64,000 nucleotides of DNA. Source: Hepsetus odoe. Lineage: Eukaryota > Chordata > Actinopteri > Characiformes > Hepsetidae. Location of the stretch: assembly GCA_017165825.1 (NCBI GenBank), contig CM029370.1:23524012-23588011 (forward strand), written 5' to 3'. Both the position numbers and the translations under genes were made by a program. The notes under the pieces are model-generated. The model had not been told where the DNA came from. It saw only the letters and a list, made by a program, of their open reading frames with translations, and did not search any database. This document shows positions 1 to 14,207 of the stretch, piece after piece. The number at the start of each line of letters is the position of its first letter. The first letter of the stretch is position 1.

Positions 1-162
<162 letters not shown>

Positions 163-175
163 TTTTTTTCATATA

Positions 176-2407
176 TTTTTGAAACATGAACACTGATTCT
201 AAGACTACAAAATCAAATAGATCTGTATCACCTTCCATTATTCTCTCCAGATCAAATGAAATGACTGGCGATACTGCATGGACCCACCATCTGTTAACAT
301 GAGGTTGCCACTGTGACCCTATCAGTAACCTTTTATCTAGTATGCCTTCGAATTCTAATGGCCTGAGCTCACCACGGCTCATGTGAGGTGCCTGTAATTG
401 CCACCTGTTTTGCATTATGAGATGTGAATCAATGAGGAAGATATTGATCTGCCTGTGCAGTGGCCTTTATCTGCGGCTGCCGTACAGGCTTCTGTTTGCA
501 GTGCCGATTGCCCAGGAGTACAATATGCTTGTGGACGGAGTAAAAGACACCCACCCTGCCCCTTCTTTCAATCCTCGCCGTTTCCAGTAATAAACAGCTG
601 ATTAGCGAGTGACCCCAAGGGGCCAAGTGTTGACTCAAGGGCAGTTGGTAACATGTCTGTCCAATTTTCTCTCTCTAATGAGACTGCAAGGAATACAATA
701 CAAGCTTGGACAAGAGGGCAGTTTTGAGCAGGTGAAGGAAGTGAAGAAGGAATTACATTCTTTAAAATAAGGGTTTGTGTTATCTAAAACATTACATTTA
801 GGAAAAATATCAAAATTAAGTAGATTTTTTTTTTTAAATCCCTGAATGAAACAAACTGCAATATATTTGCAATTCCTTGAAGACACTTGCTTTTATAGTA
901 TTTATGTGGAATTGTAGGTTATTAATATATGAATAAGATAAAACCCTCCATGGATTGAAACTATGTGCAAGAACATTACTGTGAGTATTTAACTGCATTC
1001 AGTTAAGAGCATTAGTGAGGTCAAGTACTGATATTGGAAGATTAGTTCTGGATCACAAATGCCACTGCAAGTCATCCCAAAGGGATTGCTTGTTGCTCCA
1101 TCATTCCGGGGAACACCAGGGAAGGATTACTGACCAGGCCATTAAGGCCACTGCCTACAGGCTTCTGACTTTCAAAGACCCTGATGGAAATTAGACCACA
1201 AGGTGTCCATCATTCTTTGGACAATATTCTAGAATATTACTGTTGGCAATGGATACCCCCTAAACTGAATTCATTATCTGAATACTTTAGACATATTCAG
1301 TGCTTTTAAACACTTCTACTGACTAAATACTTATAAATTGTTTATAGTGAGAGGGCACATTAATGATGTGTGTTCCAGCACATCTATTTCCCTCGATCAC
1401 TCTACAATCAATGTAATAAGCTGTGTCTAATACAAGTCAGCATCTGTAGAATTTCTATGTATATTTTCTGCATTACAAGGAATAGCCTACACTATCCTGA
1501 CTGCCAGCACAATTCAACAGCCCAGGATCCAAATCTGAAACGGCAGGCAGACATTAGTCCTCACAACTCATCTGAAGTTAATTTTCCACCTACAATTAAT
1601 TCCCAGAAGGGAGACGCGGACAGAACATGGGTGGTTTGTCTTCAATCATCGAGATGTAGTCAATATTGAAGTTCCACCGGGTCTAATTACAGAGTGTGAC
1701 CTCTTTGCTGAAAGAACGAAACAAAGAATGAAACAGTGATAAGAGAATTGGATGGTAGAGAAGCAACATGGATCATTAGATGTAATTGAAGCAGGTGAAT
1801 TTCATTTGTCACTGGTCATTCCAGTGGATCATCTGTGGAGGTGTGCTCACATTACAGTGGCTCTTCTTTTTGAGTGGGTAGAGTTACTATTATGAGGAGA
1901 TTGAATAAACACTCACAATAATGAAAACGCTTCCTAAACCACACAGGCTTCTGATTAAAAGCTAGACATGTATTTTCTCATGGCTTTACTGATGGAAAAT
2001 CTTACAATATTTGAAACGCTGTCAATAGTAACATGGGATTACATTTTTTTTTTTAATTTTAGCATGAGAGGTACTTTCAACAGTCATACAAACCAAAGTG
2101 CCATAAAAGGTCCTTGTACCAATGATATAGAGGAAAAAAAATATATTTCCAAAAGGATCTTTCAAGTGCAATTTAAAGGCTTTGTTCTATTTAAAGACTT
2201 CACCTATAAACACATGTCCAACCCAGGAACTGTTTATTAACTATATATTTTAAGACCACTAATAAATATTTTAACAGGTTTTACATTACTGTGAAAAGCC
2301 ATTTAACTTGGCAAAAAACTTGTAGCCTGCACTTGTAGGCCTTCTTATGACCGTTATATCTGTGGAATAGAAATACATCCAATAGACATTTAAATTAATA
2401 ACAACCA
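176..2407. other. Intergenic sequence, nothing recognised
   Basis: AT-rich unique-looking sequence. The open frames here are short, lack homology I recognise, and are not bounded by convincing splice sites. No RNA gene or known repeat was seen. Confidence 0.6.
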
Positions 2408-2415
2408 ATCAAACC

Positions 2416-2654
2416 ATCCGTTTTCTTCCGCTTGTCCCAAACGGGGTCATGGGGGAATGCTGGTGTCCAACCCAGCGCGAGGACGGGGGACGCACCCTGG
2501 ACAGGTCGCCAGCCCATCGCAGGGAGGAGTGTGACGGGGACGGCACCTTGCTCAAGGGTACCTCAGGGAAACCCACTGGGAAGGGGTTTGAACCCCCAAG
2601 CCTCTGATCACGTGCCCAACATCCCAACCACTAGGCCACCGCTGCCCCCCCCCC
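2416..2654 (-). repeat. tRNA-derived SINE, type A (GGATGG tail)
   Basis: Reverse-oriented SINE. On the minus strand it starts with a tRNA-like head (A-box-like GTGGCCTAGTGGTT, B-box-like GGGTTCAAACCCC) and ends in a tail with CTGGCGACCTGTCC and TTTGGGACAAGCGGAAG. An 8-bp direct repeat, ATCAAACC, flanks it at 2408-2415 and 2655-2662, consistent with a target-site duplication from LINE-mediated insertion. Related copies lie at 16239, 49637 and 58157. Confidence 0.88.
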
Positions 2655-3653
2655 ATCAAACCAATGCAATCATTTTACTTCTATAAAGACTTTAGTCACA
2701 AGTTGTAGACAGAGTGAAGGCATGTGTGAGCCAAACTGGGTTTTATTGAGTACAACAAGACATGAATTATACAGAGTCACTTAAGAACTACGAAACTAAA
2801 CTACAGCTTACATTAACTATAGCTTAACAATGCAAACCCCCAAAAAACAGCCAGAAACAAGGCAAAAAACTGATTTATATGCAAAGCTTGAAACACTCAA
2901 CACAAGGAGGAGGCGCATGAACACACATGAACCATAAAATATGATGCAATTAATCAGTGGGATAAAACTAGAGATCAAGGACAAATGATGCTTATTAGAA
3001 TAAACCTTCATTAGTGTAGTTTTACATGAATCATTATAAAAGTCTTTAAAATCATACGTGCTTCACTTCTCTTGATTCAAATGTTTGGAGACTAAAATAG
3101 CACTGAAACTGACCTGGACTAAATGTTCTTCAGAGGAATTACATAATGCCCACACAAAAAGCTGCCATTGAATGACCCCATCCATTAAGATTCCATCCCA
3201 GGGCTCACCGGGCGACAGGCAGTGGACACTCTGGACTGATTTCAGTCTATTGCAGGACCACCAGTTACCAAATGCCTATATGACATAAATAAAATGAAAA
3301 AATATCAGGAAGCAGAACAGAATATAGTGGTCATTTTTCCTGCTCTAGAACTGAAATATATATTTGAATGTGCATGATCAATTAAGAATTAAGCTTTATT
3401 CAAAAAATGCAAAGGATGCCATTTTAAAAGAGTGAGGTGGAAGAGTATGTGGATGTTTCCTTCTTAGCACTTAAGGAACAGTTTAGTTGTTCATTAGTAT
3501 TCAGTGAGGAAATGAACAGGTAAGCTTTGTTTAATGGAGCAGTAGCTGTTCAGTCACTTGGGCTGTTACAAGGCATAAAAAAAAAAAAACTAGGCTAGAC
3601 AAAGACACTTAATGGACAACGACACAGCACTTTGACATACACATGCATTCAGA

Positions 3654-3656
3654 CAC

Positions 3657-3722
<66 letters not shown>
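3654..3722. repeat. (AC)n microsatellite
   Basis: About 34 nearly perfect AC dinucleotides. Confidence 0.97.
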
Positions 3723-3726
<4 letters not shown>

Positions 3727-4189
3727 CTTAAATCCTCAAAGACTGCTTATATGCTGCCTGTGTCACATTTCAGAAAGGGAAAACATCAAAATGCCTGGAG
3801 TTAGGCCGGCATGAGAGACCTTTCAATGGCTTGGTATTAAATATTGATAAGAATAACACTATGCAGAGATTTTATTGACTGGGTTTCTCTGCAAAGGGCA
3901 GTTAGAAACTGCTGTATCAGTCAGTTTCCCCAAACATTCATTTGCTTTTATTTATTTTATTATTTCTTTAGTGCGGTGTTGTGTTGTCGTCAACCTCACG
4001 GAAAATTGTGTTTAGATGTATGGGATTCTGCATCAGGCAATGATTGGTAATGAAGACCTAAACAGGCTCCATGCAGTAATATTAGATTAAAAATTTATCT
4101 GAAATAAATATAAATGATTAAATAAATCATCAAATATAAATTATTAAAAATATTATTCGAAAATTACCATTATTATTATCATGTATTGC

Positions 4190-4262
4190 TATTATATTAT
4201 ATTATATTATATTATATTATATTACATTATATTATATTATATTATATTATATTATATTATAT
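4190..4262. repeat. (ATATT)n pentanucleotide minisatellite
   Basis: About fourteen near-perfect copies of TATAT/ATTAT-type pentamers in tandem, with one C interruption near 4225. Confidence 0.92.
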
Positions 4263-7200
4263 ACAGTTTAGCCACTGTGAAATGCACTGTGAAGTGTAAA
4301 GACATCTTGCAAGTTTGTATTGTAATAATAAAATAATAATGAAAACATAAAAATGTTTAGTTTAATTTTAATCAAGACAATTCTGTTTGTAAATATATAC
4401 ACATCCATTTCTGCTCAGTATATTTATTTCTCAGCCTTGGCTCCATGAGGCTACTCTAAAGGAATAAGGGAAGCATTTGAATTGTGCTTATGTGTAAATG
4501 TGGCTCCACACACACTCATTAAGAGGCTTTAAATGAACTACAGAAGAAAAGATGCAAATACATCTTGACCTCTCAGTGAACAAACTGATGATCAGATTTT
4601 CCAAATAATCTTTCACTGATTAATTGCACACAGATACCCCGTAGTTGGTCCAAAGCCGAGTCATTGTTGCCCTGTTGCTCTTGTAGGTTGTCTGTGGACA
4701 ACAGAGTGACACTCCAAAGTTCATACTGAATATTTAGAGCACAGAAAGTGTCCAGGATTTTTAATTATGCTTTTAGTAACCAACTTTATTGCACTGGTGT
4801 CTGCAAAGAAGGTTTAGTTTGAGATAATAGACTTTACGCAAGATTATAATTACACTACCCAAAGAGATGTGAGCACTGAACTCACTTTGGCAACAATCCA
4901 GATGCTGATCTCACACTATCCATTTATGAAATTTATATGGAATTATCTACAAATGCTTCAGGTTGAATGCTCTGGAACAATTTCTTTGAAGAGCTACTTT
5001 TTTGTTCTTAAAACTTTTCACAAGATGGGTTTATAGTCCTATACAAATTTCGCCAAAGCCATTCAGTCTCTCTAGCTTTTGTCTCTATAGCTCATTTTTA
5101 ATGGGCTTGGCATGGACTATGCCCAGCAGTATCTCTTTGTGATTCACACTCAGTGCAGAAAGCTTATTGAGTTTGTTTCATCCATAGTGAAACCAATGGT
5201 CCAATATCTTGAAAAATCCATACCACAGTACAAATGAACCTTTGAAAACTGGCTGCTGAACAACATCAGAACATGTTACATCACGGAACCATTACAATGT
5301 AGAGTCAGGTTCCTATTAAGATGCAGGAGATCCTCTCACAGGGTTCTTTGTTATATAGTCTATAGTCTGTATATGCAGGGCTAAATATAGGTGACAGGAG
5401 AAGCAACAGCCTCTGTAGAGGCAGCACATTCACCACGAGATAGACAAGAGAGGGGTAGTGTTTATCACCAGTGACAGTGGCAGATAGAGTTATGGAGCCT
5501 AAGACAGAGTAATCTGTGCTCCACGCAAGGTGTGCAGAGCTGCCTTCAAGCCATTTAGGGCTCTGCCTTGTTTTTGATTTCCCCTGATGAGCTGAGGCTG
5601 ATGCCAAGTCATTACTCACACAGCAGATCCAGAAATGAAGTTTCATATTTATGTGAGGGCCAAAGAAGAACTCAAGCTCATCTGTTTCTGATCACATCTA
5701 TTTGCTGGCATTTTAACATGCAATCAGTTTGTTAGAGTGATTATACAGAAACACTAGATTATTCATTACTCAGCCATGTCAAATAGTTGTGCATTAATAA
5801 AATGTTGTTTGCACTGTTTTTTTTTCAAATGGATAGTCTCTCATTGTTGCCCAGTCAGGCTCTGGTTTCATTCTGTACCCAGCTTGTGTTTCGGCCATCT
5901 TCCATCGTCACTGTGTAAAGTTCTATGCTCATGACCCAGTTCACATCCCAGTTCAATTTAGCAATACAATGGCGATGCTAGACCCTTGTCAGATTTCTCC
6001 ACCATGATGAAAAAAGTTTTGAGAAGACAGCATAGTATATACAGTAGTGATACAGCACGTTTTTGGCTGGGACTGTCCAATCAGGCAGCTATGACCCAGC
6101 CATACATTGTGACACTGCTTGTACTGTTGTCGCTGTTTAAAGAAACCCTTTAACACTTTTTACAGAATTTAAAATGTTACATTACGTGTTAAAATGTGAT
6201 GGAGCAGCAGAAACTGCCTTGTTCCATTACCTACCAAGAACAGTTTTCATCCTGAGTGGAGATTTTGCTGTGAGGCCAACATGCTGCCTTCATTCATGAC
6301 CTTCTAACAAAGCAGTGCGTTCAACAAAACTATCAGCATTATGATCAAGGACATCAAGGACAAGGCTACGGACGTCCATGACACTTAAATAGGAACAGGT
6401 TTCAATCAAAATAGAGCAGCTTAGTTTGAAGGCCTTATTTTGAAGGCCTTTTTCAGCTACACATTTATTTTTAAGCTGTTTTATTATTATAGTTATTATT
6501 ATTACTATTAACCATTTCCTGAATTTATGAATTTATATACACTTTATGGCTTTATTTTTCTATAAGCATCACATACAACTTTGTATCTTTTATGAATTTC
6601 ACATCTGCCCTGTTTGGTAGCTTGGTAATTACATGTGGATAGGTTGTGTAATAGATGTCTATGTCAGTTGCTCATGATAGAGCTAAGGTTAGTTGAGGGT
6701 TAATGTATAATGCAGACTGTAATGTACTGTCTGTTACGCTTCAAGAGATGTTCATTTCACATAAGCTTATACACAAACTTAAAAGTAATGAGTCTGTATA
6801 GGCATATGCACACGTCTATTCCTTATTATTTTTTCTTTTTGCTTTTGTGCATTTCACTTTTACCCAAAGGAGAAAAAACAAGAGCACTTATTTCAGTGTC
6901 ACATTATCAACAGTGTGCTTTGAGATCCAACAGAAGAAATTTCATTACAGACAAAACATTTACCACCCATTTATTTTATAATGATTATAAAAAAACAGGT
7001 TTTTGTGGAAGCATTTGATATGTGGAATGTTCGGTGGATATTGACACATGCAGAATCACAGTAGATATTTGAGATTTGCCCTTTTAGCCTACACATTCTT
7101 AAATAGCCACACAATCTCAACAGACAATTTACAAATAAATCACGAGCCAATCTGTAATCACGTTCTAATAAATAGAGGCCGTTCTCTCAAAAAAAGAGTA

Positions 7201-7987
7201 ACAGTTACAGGGACATTTTTAGTCTGTCTATCAAACCTGAGCTCCAGATGCCTTTGGACCAAAGTCCTTAGAGAGAAGAGGTAATAGTTTACCAAAAATA
7301 GGCATGTATTGTAAGATCTTTTTCAAAAATTCTCTGAAGCTGTAAATTAAACCATCTAGGAATTTGCAGCTTGCATGAAAGTCTTTATGTCCAGTGCTGA
7401 GATCAGAATTTAAAGAGGTGTGGATCCCGGGCTGCCCTGGAAACTGCAGAAGAGCTTGCTGGGATAATGAGCTGAGAGGTTGTAGGAGGATAATGAGGTC
7501 TGCCTGCCATCCAAGGCAACACATTATGTGTGTCCAGTCCTGCTGAGAACTTTCATGAATTCTTCATAAGGTGCTAAACGAACAGTCTTTATCTGCAGTC
7601 TCAAGCATACTTTACATTAGTACACACACCAGGTTTAGTTGCTGCCCTCAGGGATAAATCAGCAGCACTTTGGTACTTCACCTGCCTGTTGCAACCACTG
7701 AAGTTCTCTGTTGGCACTTCAAGGTCTTGAAACAGAATTACATTGCAGAATTAACCAAAACCCCTTGCTGTCCTGGGTTTCAGAGCTAACAGACACCATG
7801 ACACGTAGCAAATGTGTGAATTCGCCAAAGACTACAAGAGTGATAATTCTGTCATTTTGCAGACTTTTTAGGGTAGTTGCTTCAACATAAGCCGATATTA
7901 CTGATTACTGCAAGACTAACCAATAGAATATATTTAAAATTTCAGTTCTGGACAGAGTGTTCTAGCTGGATTTGTTGTGATTTACAC

Positions 7988-8560
7988 TACTGTGCAAAAG
8001 TCTTGAAACATCCCCCATTTCATGTGGGAATCACCTTCTTGTTGCCGAAAGACTATTTTATGCCTTCCAAACTGCCTGATGCTTGTCATATTCAGTAGAT
8101 TAATGAAAAGAAATAGTTACTATATAATAGAAAATAGAAAATTACTGACAACCTTCAAAGTGCCTAAAGATACAAGAAAATGTCTAGCTGGAATGATTAA
8201 TATGTAGGTCACCGTGTGTCTTAGCAAAAACAAGAAACAATCCTCTGAAACTGGCCAGGGACTGTACTGAAAATGAGAGCCAAAGATGTTGTCGGAAATC
8301 GGAGAACTATTCCTCAACAATACTTTAAAAAGACTGTCTGGCTCTTTGGAGAGCCATTGTTTGCACAATGCTGTATGTCATAGAAATGTTGAGTAAAAGC
8401 CTTCTATGTGCAAGATAGTGTTTAGCTAGAAGTGGAGGTACTTTTATAATTTCATAATATGCATAAAACCAAAGGAACTGTAAAAGAAAGCCTTAACATT
8501 TGGAGTGATGTCATAGAAAAAGACATAAAGAGCCTTTAAGTAACAAAAACACTAACTGTG
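7988..8560. repeat. Probable decayed DNA-transposon repeat
   Basis: Begins with TACTGTGCAAAAGTCTTGAA, which resembles the terminal sequence of Tc1-related and short non-autonomous elements common in fish (compare the end of the element at 16368-16437). The interior is degenerate and no transposase frame survives. The boundary on the right is a guess. Confidence 0.4.
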
Positions 8561-9902
8561 TATCAGTTGGGTATCTTCATCCCACCATCTAGAATTTAAG
8601 GTTCTGTCCAGCAACTGCTCATGGAGAATGAAGAAATGACTTACACCCCAACCATCAAGAATGCATATACATTTTATATATGCTTCCTTTTAATAATCTA
8701 TCAAACATTTTTTTTTTTTGCTTTTTCTGTACAGGAAGATATAATCGGCACAATGAAGTTTCACACTGAGTTACTGACTTACACTCCAAAACAGCAGGCT
8801 GTTTGAGGTACCCTGCCTGCTGAGTAACCTGTCTGAACAGCCTTTGCCATTCTTTTAATCTTGTAGGAGCCTGCATGCAATATTGAGGAAGTTCTTTCAC
8901 CATTTCAGCCCCAAGTACACATGCTTGACCACAACCTTCTTAACTAACCAGTTAAATAAGGGAAGAAATGTCAATGCTCTGGGAAAACCTACACTAATGT
9001 CATTATCCTTCCACCAAGCTTGAGATGATGAATTATCCAAATTTGATGAATTTTTGTAAAAATTTTACAGTGTATTTTCTAAGAGTAAATATCATGGCAG
9101 AAGCACAGAGCAGAAACTCGATGGTGGCATTTTGAGGCTTCTCAGGCTTTTCTTTTTTTTTTTAGACTGAGCCTGTACAGATACAGTTATATGGTGACAC
9201 ACACTTTTAACAGGTGTCAGGCTGGGAATAGAATCTCTATGAGATGCCTCTCTGGTTATTCATTGTCAAAGCTAAAATTGCCGCTTTGAAATGGCTTGTT
9301 TTGGGAACAAATTCATCCATCTTTTTTATATGTATATATTCATGGAATTTGGAAAGTAAAATCACCATCGTTCTTCCTCCATGGTGATTCTTGCATAATG
9401 CAACAGCCCTGATGGCTGACTCATTACCAAATGCATCCATCTCCTGTCCATCGCCTTCAAAATCATGGCTGCAAACAAGAGAACTCTGTTGGAGCTGAGT
9501 GCCTATGCACCACCATCCATTAGCAAGCGAATCATCCAAAGTGGCAATTGTGCAAATAAAGACAATTTTTTTTCTCCATTGATTTTCATATGCATAAAAA
9601 GCTGCATATATTTCAGTCCTGAAATGTGTTTTCATGGAAGCTTATTTTTCATGATGAGCTATCCACTGCCTACAGGGGAGAAAAAATATCTACGTTATTG
9701 CAGTCTTCACTTTCGCAGCTCCTGCCTCCATGGACGACTTTGAAAGGCTTCACTTTGAGAGGCATTTTATCTGATGCAGACACAGCATATCTGATAGGAT
9801 GGACTAATTTGATCATCTTGGAAAGAAGAACTTGCAGCTCTGCTGGAATGCTGAATAGATAAGCTCTACTTCAGAGAATATTGGGCCAAACTTAAAAAAA
9901 AA

Positions 9903-10822
9903 TCCACTGATCTCCCATAACATTAAAACCACCTACCTAATGTTATTTTGGTCTCCTCTCCACAAAGCTTCTCAAGGTTCACTGTGGCATCAGGCACTAT
10001 GACATTAGCAGTTCTATAAGCTCTGTAAAACTTGCTTTTGTATAGTGGCCATCTCATTGCCATCTCTTCTCCAGGTAAACAAAGCACAGCCCCCCTGCCT
10101 GCCCTTTAACGTTATACAAACTTCAGTTCTTCTTTTTCTTTCGTCTGCTCCTGTTTAAGGCCACAACGCCACAGCGGATCAGCCATCTCCATTTCTTCAG
10201 GTTCTCTGCATCTTCCTCCTTCAAACCAACCACCTGCATGTCCTCCATCATCCCATCCATAAACCTCCTCTTTGATTAAACAAAATGCAATTAATCACCA
10301 TTAATGACTAGACTACCTTCTTTAATTGCTCAGTGGTCTAATTCTGCAGCTCACTAGCCATTTGCAGGCACTTTTGGCAGTGGTCAGTGACCCTTGTCTG
10401 TGACTATGCAGTCCCACACCCAGCAGGCTGCAATGCACTGTGAGTTCTGATACCTCATGGTCAAAATTAGCTTCTTTAGCCAATTTGCTGCAGCAGCTCT
10501 TCTGTTGGAGTGGACAAGCCCTGTTAGAGTTTGCTCCTAAGGGAGGAAGGTCATGACTCGGGTGCTTTGCACCACTTCTGGTAGGTATTTACCATTTTAT
10601 GCTGCACAAGATCGTTTTGTAGATGCTTGGCCCCAGTCGTCTAGCCATTACAGTGTTTCACACTCAGCCCAGTTGTTATACTTCAGACTATTTTCCTACT
10701 TGACTGTTCATTTGCTGACTAATATCATCCAGCTCTTGACAGCAGACATCATCACAAGATAATCATTGTGGCTGATTGCTGCATTATGTTGTTTATGACT
10801 CTCTTAACAGCTGATCAGTGTG
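9903..10822. mobile_element. Degenerate Tc1-like element, interrupted
   Basis: The left part (9903-10060, starting CCATAACATTAAAACCACCT) and the right part (about 10555-10822, with CCCAGTCGTCTAGCCATTAC and ending near CTGATCAGTGTG) resemble the two ends of a Tc1-type transposon widespread in fish, recognised from memory of the family. No intact transposase remains. A different repeat (10127-10275) lies between the two parts, so this copy was probably interrupted by a later insertion. Confidence 0.55.
10127..10275. repeat. Interspersed repeat fragment (CCACAGCGGATC type)
   Basis: Contains GCCACAGCGGATCAGCCATC followed by CTGCATCTTCCTCC and CCATAAACCTCCTCTTTG, a pattern I recognise as a dispersed repeat of fish genomes. 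The class (LTR or LINE tail) is not settled. It sits within the degenerate Tc1-like copy. Confidence 0.5.
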
Positions 10823-11276
10823 TGTAGTGGGTTTGCTCAATATCTAAAGCATGTTTTCCTTCTTTACCTCTTAGACTGTTTGGCTATATATTTTTCCTTG
10901 ATGGGTGTAAATTGCTTAAAAAAAAAAAAAAAGAGTCTGCACTTTATTTCACATATTGATATATCCTTTGAATAGCCTAAAACTAAACACCATCACTCAA
11001 ATCATTTATACCTCATTTGCAGGTCAGGATATGAAAATATGAGTGAATGATTGAAACAAAAGGCTCTTCATCATATAAAGAAGGAGAAGAAAATTGCTCA
11101 TCAGTGTTTAAAGTCCACTATGAGACTGTAAGTTGTCATTTGGAAATAAATACATACATTACACTGACAAATGCATGTAAACTACTTGCAATTCTACAAA
11201 CGTTATATCGTTTCTGAGTTCTGGGGTCTAATAGGATAGTCTAGGCTTTTTCACCCCCAAAAAAAGCCTATCCATG

Positions 11277-11536
11277 GGGACAGCGGTGGCCTAGTGGTTA
11301 GGGAGTTGGCCACAGGATCAGAAGATTGTGGGTTCCAACCCCTTACCAGTAGGTTACCCTGAGGTACCCTTGAGCAAGGTGCCATCCCTGTCACTGCTCC
11401 CTGGGTGCTTTCAATGGCTGCCCCCTGGTGCACAGTGTTGGAGTACATGGGTTAAATGCAGATGTCCAATTTTGTTGTGGTGTGCTGTGCCGTGACCTCG
11501 CAATGACGAGGGTTGTCACTTTCACTTTCACTTTTA
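11277..11536 (+). repeat. tRNA-derived SINE, type B (TTTCACTTTCAC tail)
   Basis: The head carries tRNA promoter-like boxes (GTGGCCTAGTGGTT; GGGTTCCAACCCC). The middle shares CTGAGGTACCCTTGAGCAAGG with type A. The 3' end is TGACCTCGCAATGACGAGGG followed by TTGTCACTTTCACTTTCAC. Other copies with this tail lie at 13097, 18687, 18990, 21434, 24266 and 42669. Confidence 0.88.
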
Positions 11537-13096
11537 AAAATACGAAAGCTTGAAAGCTTCAACAGGGCAGTTATTGCTGCCCTGGTAAAAAAAAAAAAAA
11601 AAAAGATCTACTGTGCCTTCCAAAAGCTATCATCAATATTCAGTGCAAAGTGCTCCATGCATCTGACGACACTGAATTTGCATGAAAATTAATGGCATAT
11701 TGTTCTGGTGCGGTGGCAATACAGTTCTCCACAGGGGTATCTCCTTTATCTCAGTCAAAGCAGGCATTGTTAGAACATTGCTGTCACTCTTTCTTATCAG
11801 AGACCATTGAACCGTGCACCCAATACTTCCGCTAGGGCATTCATATTTTTCTGTCAGGCACCTTTACTATGATAATTGGAGAGTTTCTTCTCTTGTATTT
11901 GTGAAAGCACAAGGTCCATATTTCTGGAAATGGAAGTGGAAGGTTCAGTTACAATTTTTTAAAGATTGCATTTAAAATTTTTTAAATTACACAGAATTAG
12001 TGAATTTTGACACAAATTCTCAGCCCAACAACTTTCCACACTTTAAGCAATGTTACAGTGATTTCCAAAACATAAAACACACTTCTCTCCTTCAGACACA
12101 AAAGCGACAAATGGAGAAGCATGTGGACACGCTGACATGAACTAAATTCACCAGATGAGATTCAAGTATATATGTCACCTAAGTGTTTAGTAAAAGTTTT
12201 AACATATCATTTTAAAGATTTACTATAAGTGCAGCACCAACCCTCCTCTCAACTGTTTTAGTCAACAAGCACTGAGCTCAAATGATGGTCTTACTGGTGA
12301 AACTGAGACGTCCAGACTTGCAATTTGAGTGAGATTTACCACAAATGTGGCTCGTGGCTTTATGTTATTCAGACTGCAGAAAATGTGCCCCACTCAAATC
12401 AGACATGCTGATTTTAACTGAACAAGGCCTAACATACACACACACACACACACACATATATCTTGGTAATCTAAATTGGCTAAAGGGAAGATTAAACAGA
12501 AGATAATCCATTTGCACAAGAAAGTGGAAAAATGAAAGGAAAACACAGAAGGCTCCACAAAAAAAAAAAAACTGAAAAAAGACTGAAAAATAGAAGAAGA
12601 ATGGAACCCCTAACTCTTAAAAACTGTTTATCTCATCAGATAAACAGCACTAGAACATTTCCTCAGTAAGAATTAAGCTTCACTATTGCTTCATATATGA
12701 ATAGGTCTGCAAGCATTTCTTTCCATCTTTCAGACATGAGTGAAAAATGAAATCAGGAAACTTTAGAAAATGTGCACTGGAATACCGAAACTGCACAGAC
12801 CGCTGAGCACAAATTTATAACTGAGATTAACTTAAAAGAGTACATGCAATCAATGGCTAAGACTTACCTTTTTATTAAATTTTAATAAATAGGAAGGAAA
12901 TCAAAAGTAAGTCTACTGAAAAGAATTGAAAAGGAGTGAAAGAGTGTACACTCTAAATATGGAACCACTGAAACAATGTTTAGGTCTTATGGCCGCTGTA
13001 GTTGTCTGTAAAAAATAGGTACATATTTTTTGTGGAATCCTTTTATTCATGAAAGGTTCATAAAAAAAATACAACAGATTCTCCCTCATACAAATG

Positions 13097-13336
13097 CGGG
13101 GCAGTGGTGGCCTAGTGGTTAGGGAGTTGGCCCCACATCGGAAGATTGAGAGTTTGATTCCCTCACTAGTAGGTTGCCCTGAGGTACCCTTGAGCAAGGT
13201 ACTGTCCCCGTCACTGCTCCCTGGGTGCTTTCAATAGCTGCACGGTGTTTGCATGGGTTAAATGCAGAGGTCCAATTTTGTTGTGGTGTGCTGTGCTGTG
13301 ACCTCGCAATGACAAGGGTTGTCACTTTCACTTTCA
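13097..13336 (+). repeat. tRNA-derived SINE, type B
   Basis: Same order of blocks as the copy at 11277: tRNA-like head, CTGAGGTACCCTTGAGCAAGG, then ACCTCGCAATGACAAGGG and the TTTCACTTTCA end. The B box here has decayed. CAAAT occurs on both flanks, a possible short target duplication. Confidence 0.87.
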
Positions 13337-13439
13337 AATAATGAGGATAAATATGTTAATACTAATAATGGCTAGCAGTGCAAAAAAGTGGTCTTTGAGA
13401 TGCGTATACAAATTGAGTGGAGTCCAGCTATGCCCCTGG

Positions 13440-14200
13440 ATGTAATTAGAAAAGGTGCACATCTGTCTATACAAATTCACCCAGTTGGCAGTATCTTCTA
13501 GAGAAAACTAAGCAATGAGGTTTAGAAAACTGTCTGTAGACCTGAGATCCTTGTCAAAGCACAGATCTGGGCAAGGATACAAGAACATTTCTGTAACATT
13601 GAAAGTGCTCAAGATCATGATGGCATTCATCATCTTCAAACTGAAGAGATTTAGGACTAACAGTCTTTGTAAACTGGCCACTCACACACACTGAGAAATG
13701 AGGCATGGAAGATATTTATTAGAAAGATAACAAAGAACCAAATGGTCAGCACGCCCGAGATCCAGAGTTTCTTTTCAGAGATGAGATCCACACAGATAGA
13801 TTACCGTGTGTATATATTATTCTAAATATAGAGTGATCCTGTGTAATTACCATGTCCAGAGTGCCCAGGATCTCAGGAATGGGGCGAAGGTTTATATTTT
13901 AACAAGACAATGACTCAAAACATAATGTCAAAACAAAGGAGTGCAAAACTCTGTAAAAAGTCTGGGAGTGAACAAGTCAGAGTTTGAACCTGAACCCAAA
14001 AGATCATCTTTTCTCAACCAAGAGATGTTCAGAAGCTTGTAGGATCATTCCTAAAAAGACTTGTGGCAATCATCTCTGCAAAACGTATGTTAGCCAAGTA
14101 CTAAGTGATGGGACTGAATACTTATGTAAATGGAAAATTCCAGTTTAATGTTTTAAATACATGTATAAAACTTTGTAATTTGTCCCCATGTACACCTGTT
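13440..14200 (+). mobile_element. Degenerate Tc1/SALT-like transposon
   Basis: Phrases such as AAGCACAGATCTGGGCAAGG, CAGGAATGGGGCGAAGGTTT and GGACTGAATACTTATGTAAA match, in order, the body and right end of the Tc1-like elements abundant in fish (recognised from family knowledge). No open transposase frame survives. It directly abuts another Tc1-like copy on the right. Confidence 0.6.
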
Positions 14201-14207
14201 ATACATT

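Larger units (their letters stand above)
2663..7985. other. Intergenic sequence with microsatellites
   Basis: No gene recognised. Contains an (AC)n tract at 3654-3722, a pentanucleotide array at 4190-4262 and, around 3170-3275, a degenerate stretch resembling a common fish interspersed repeat (fragments such as CAGTCTATTGCAGG). Frames of 60-113 codons here show no known domain and look like chance ORFs. Confidence 0.55.

Noticed and set aside
4190..4262. CRISPR-like or satellite array
   Set aside because: Pentanucleotide repeat without spacers; an ordinary microsatellite.
5305..5646. 113-codon minus-strand ORF as a gene
   Set aside because: No domain, no splice context, no neighbouring exons; best explained as chance.
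9237..9635. 132-codon minus-strand ORF as a gene
   Set aside because: No recognisable domain, no flanking splice or promoter signals, and composition like the surrounding intergenic DNA.
11277..11360. True tRNA genes at the A/B-box sequences of the SINE heads
   Set aside because: The boxes are embedded in dispersed repeats with SINE tails and do not fold into a complete cloverleaf on inspection.
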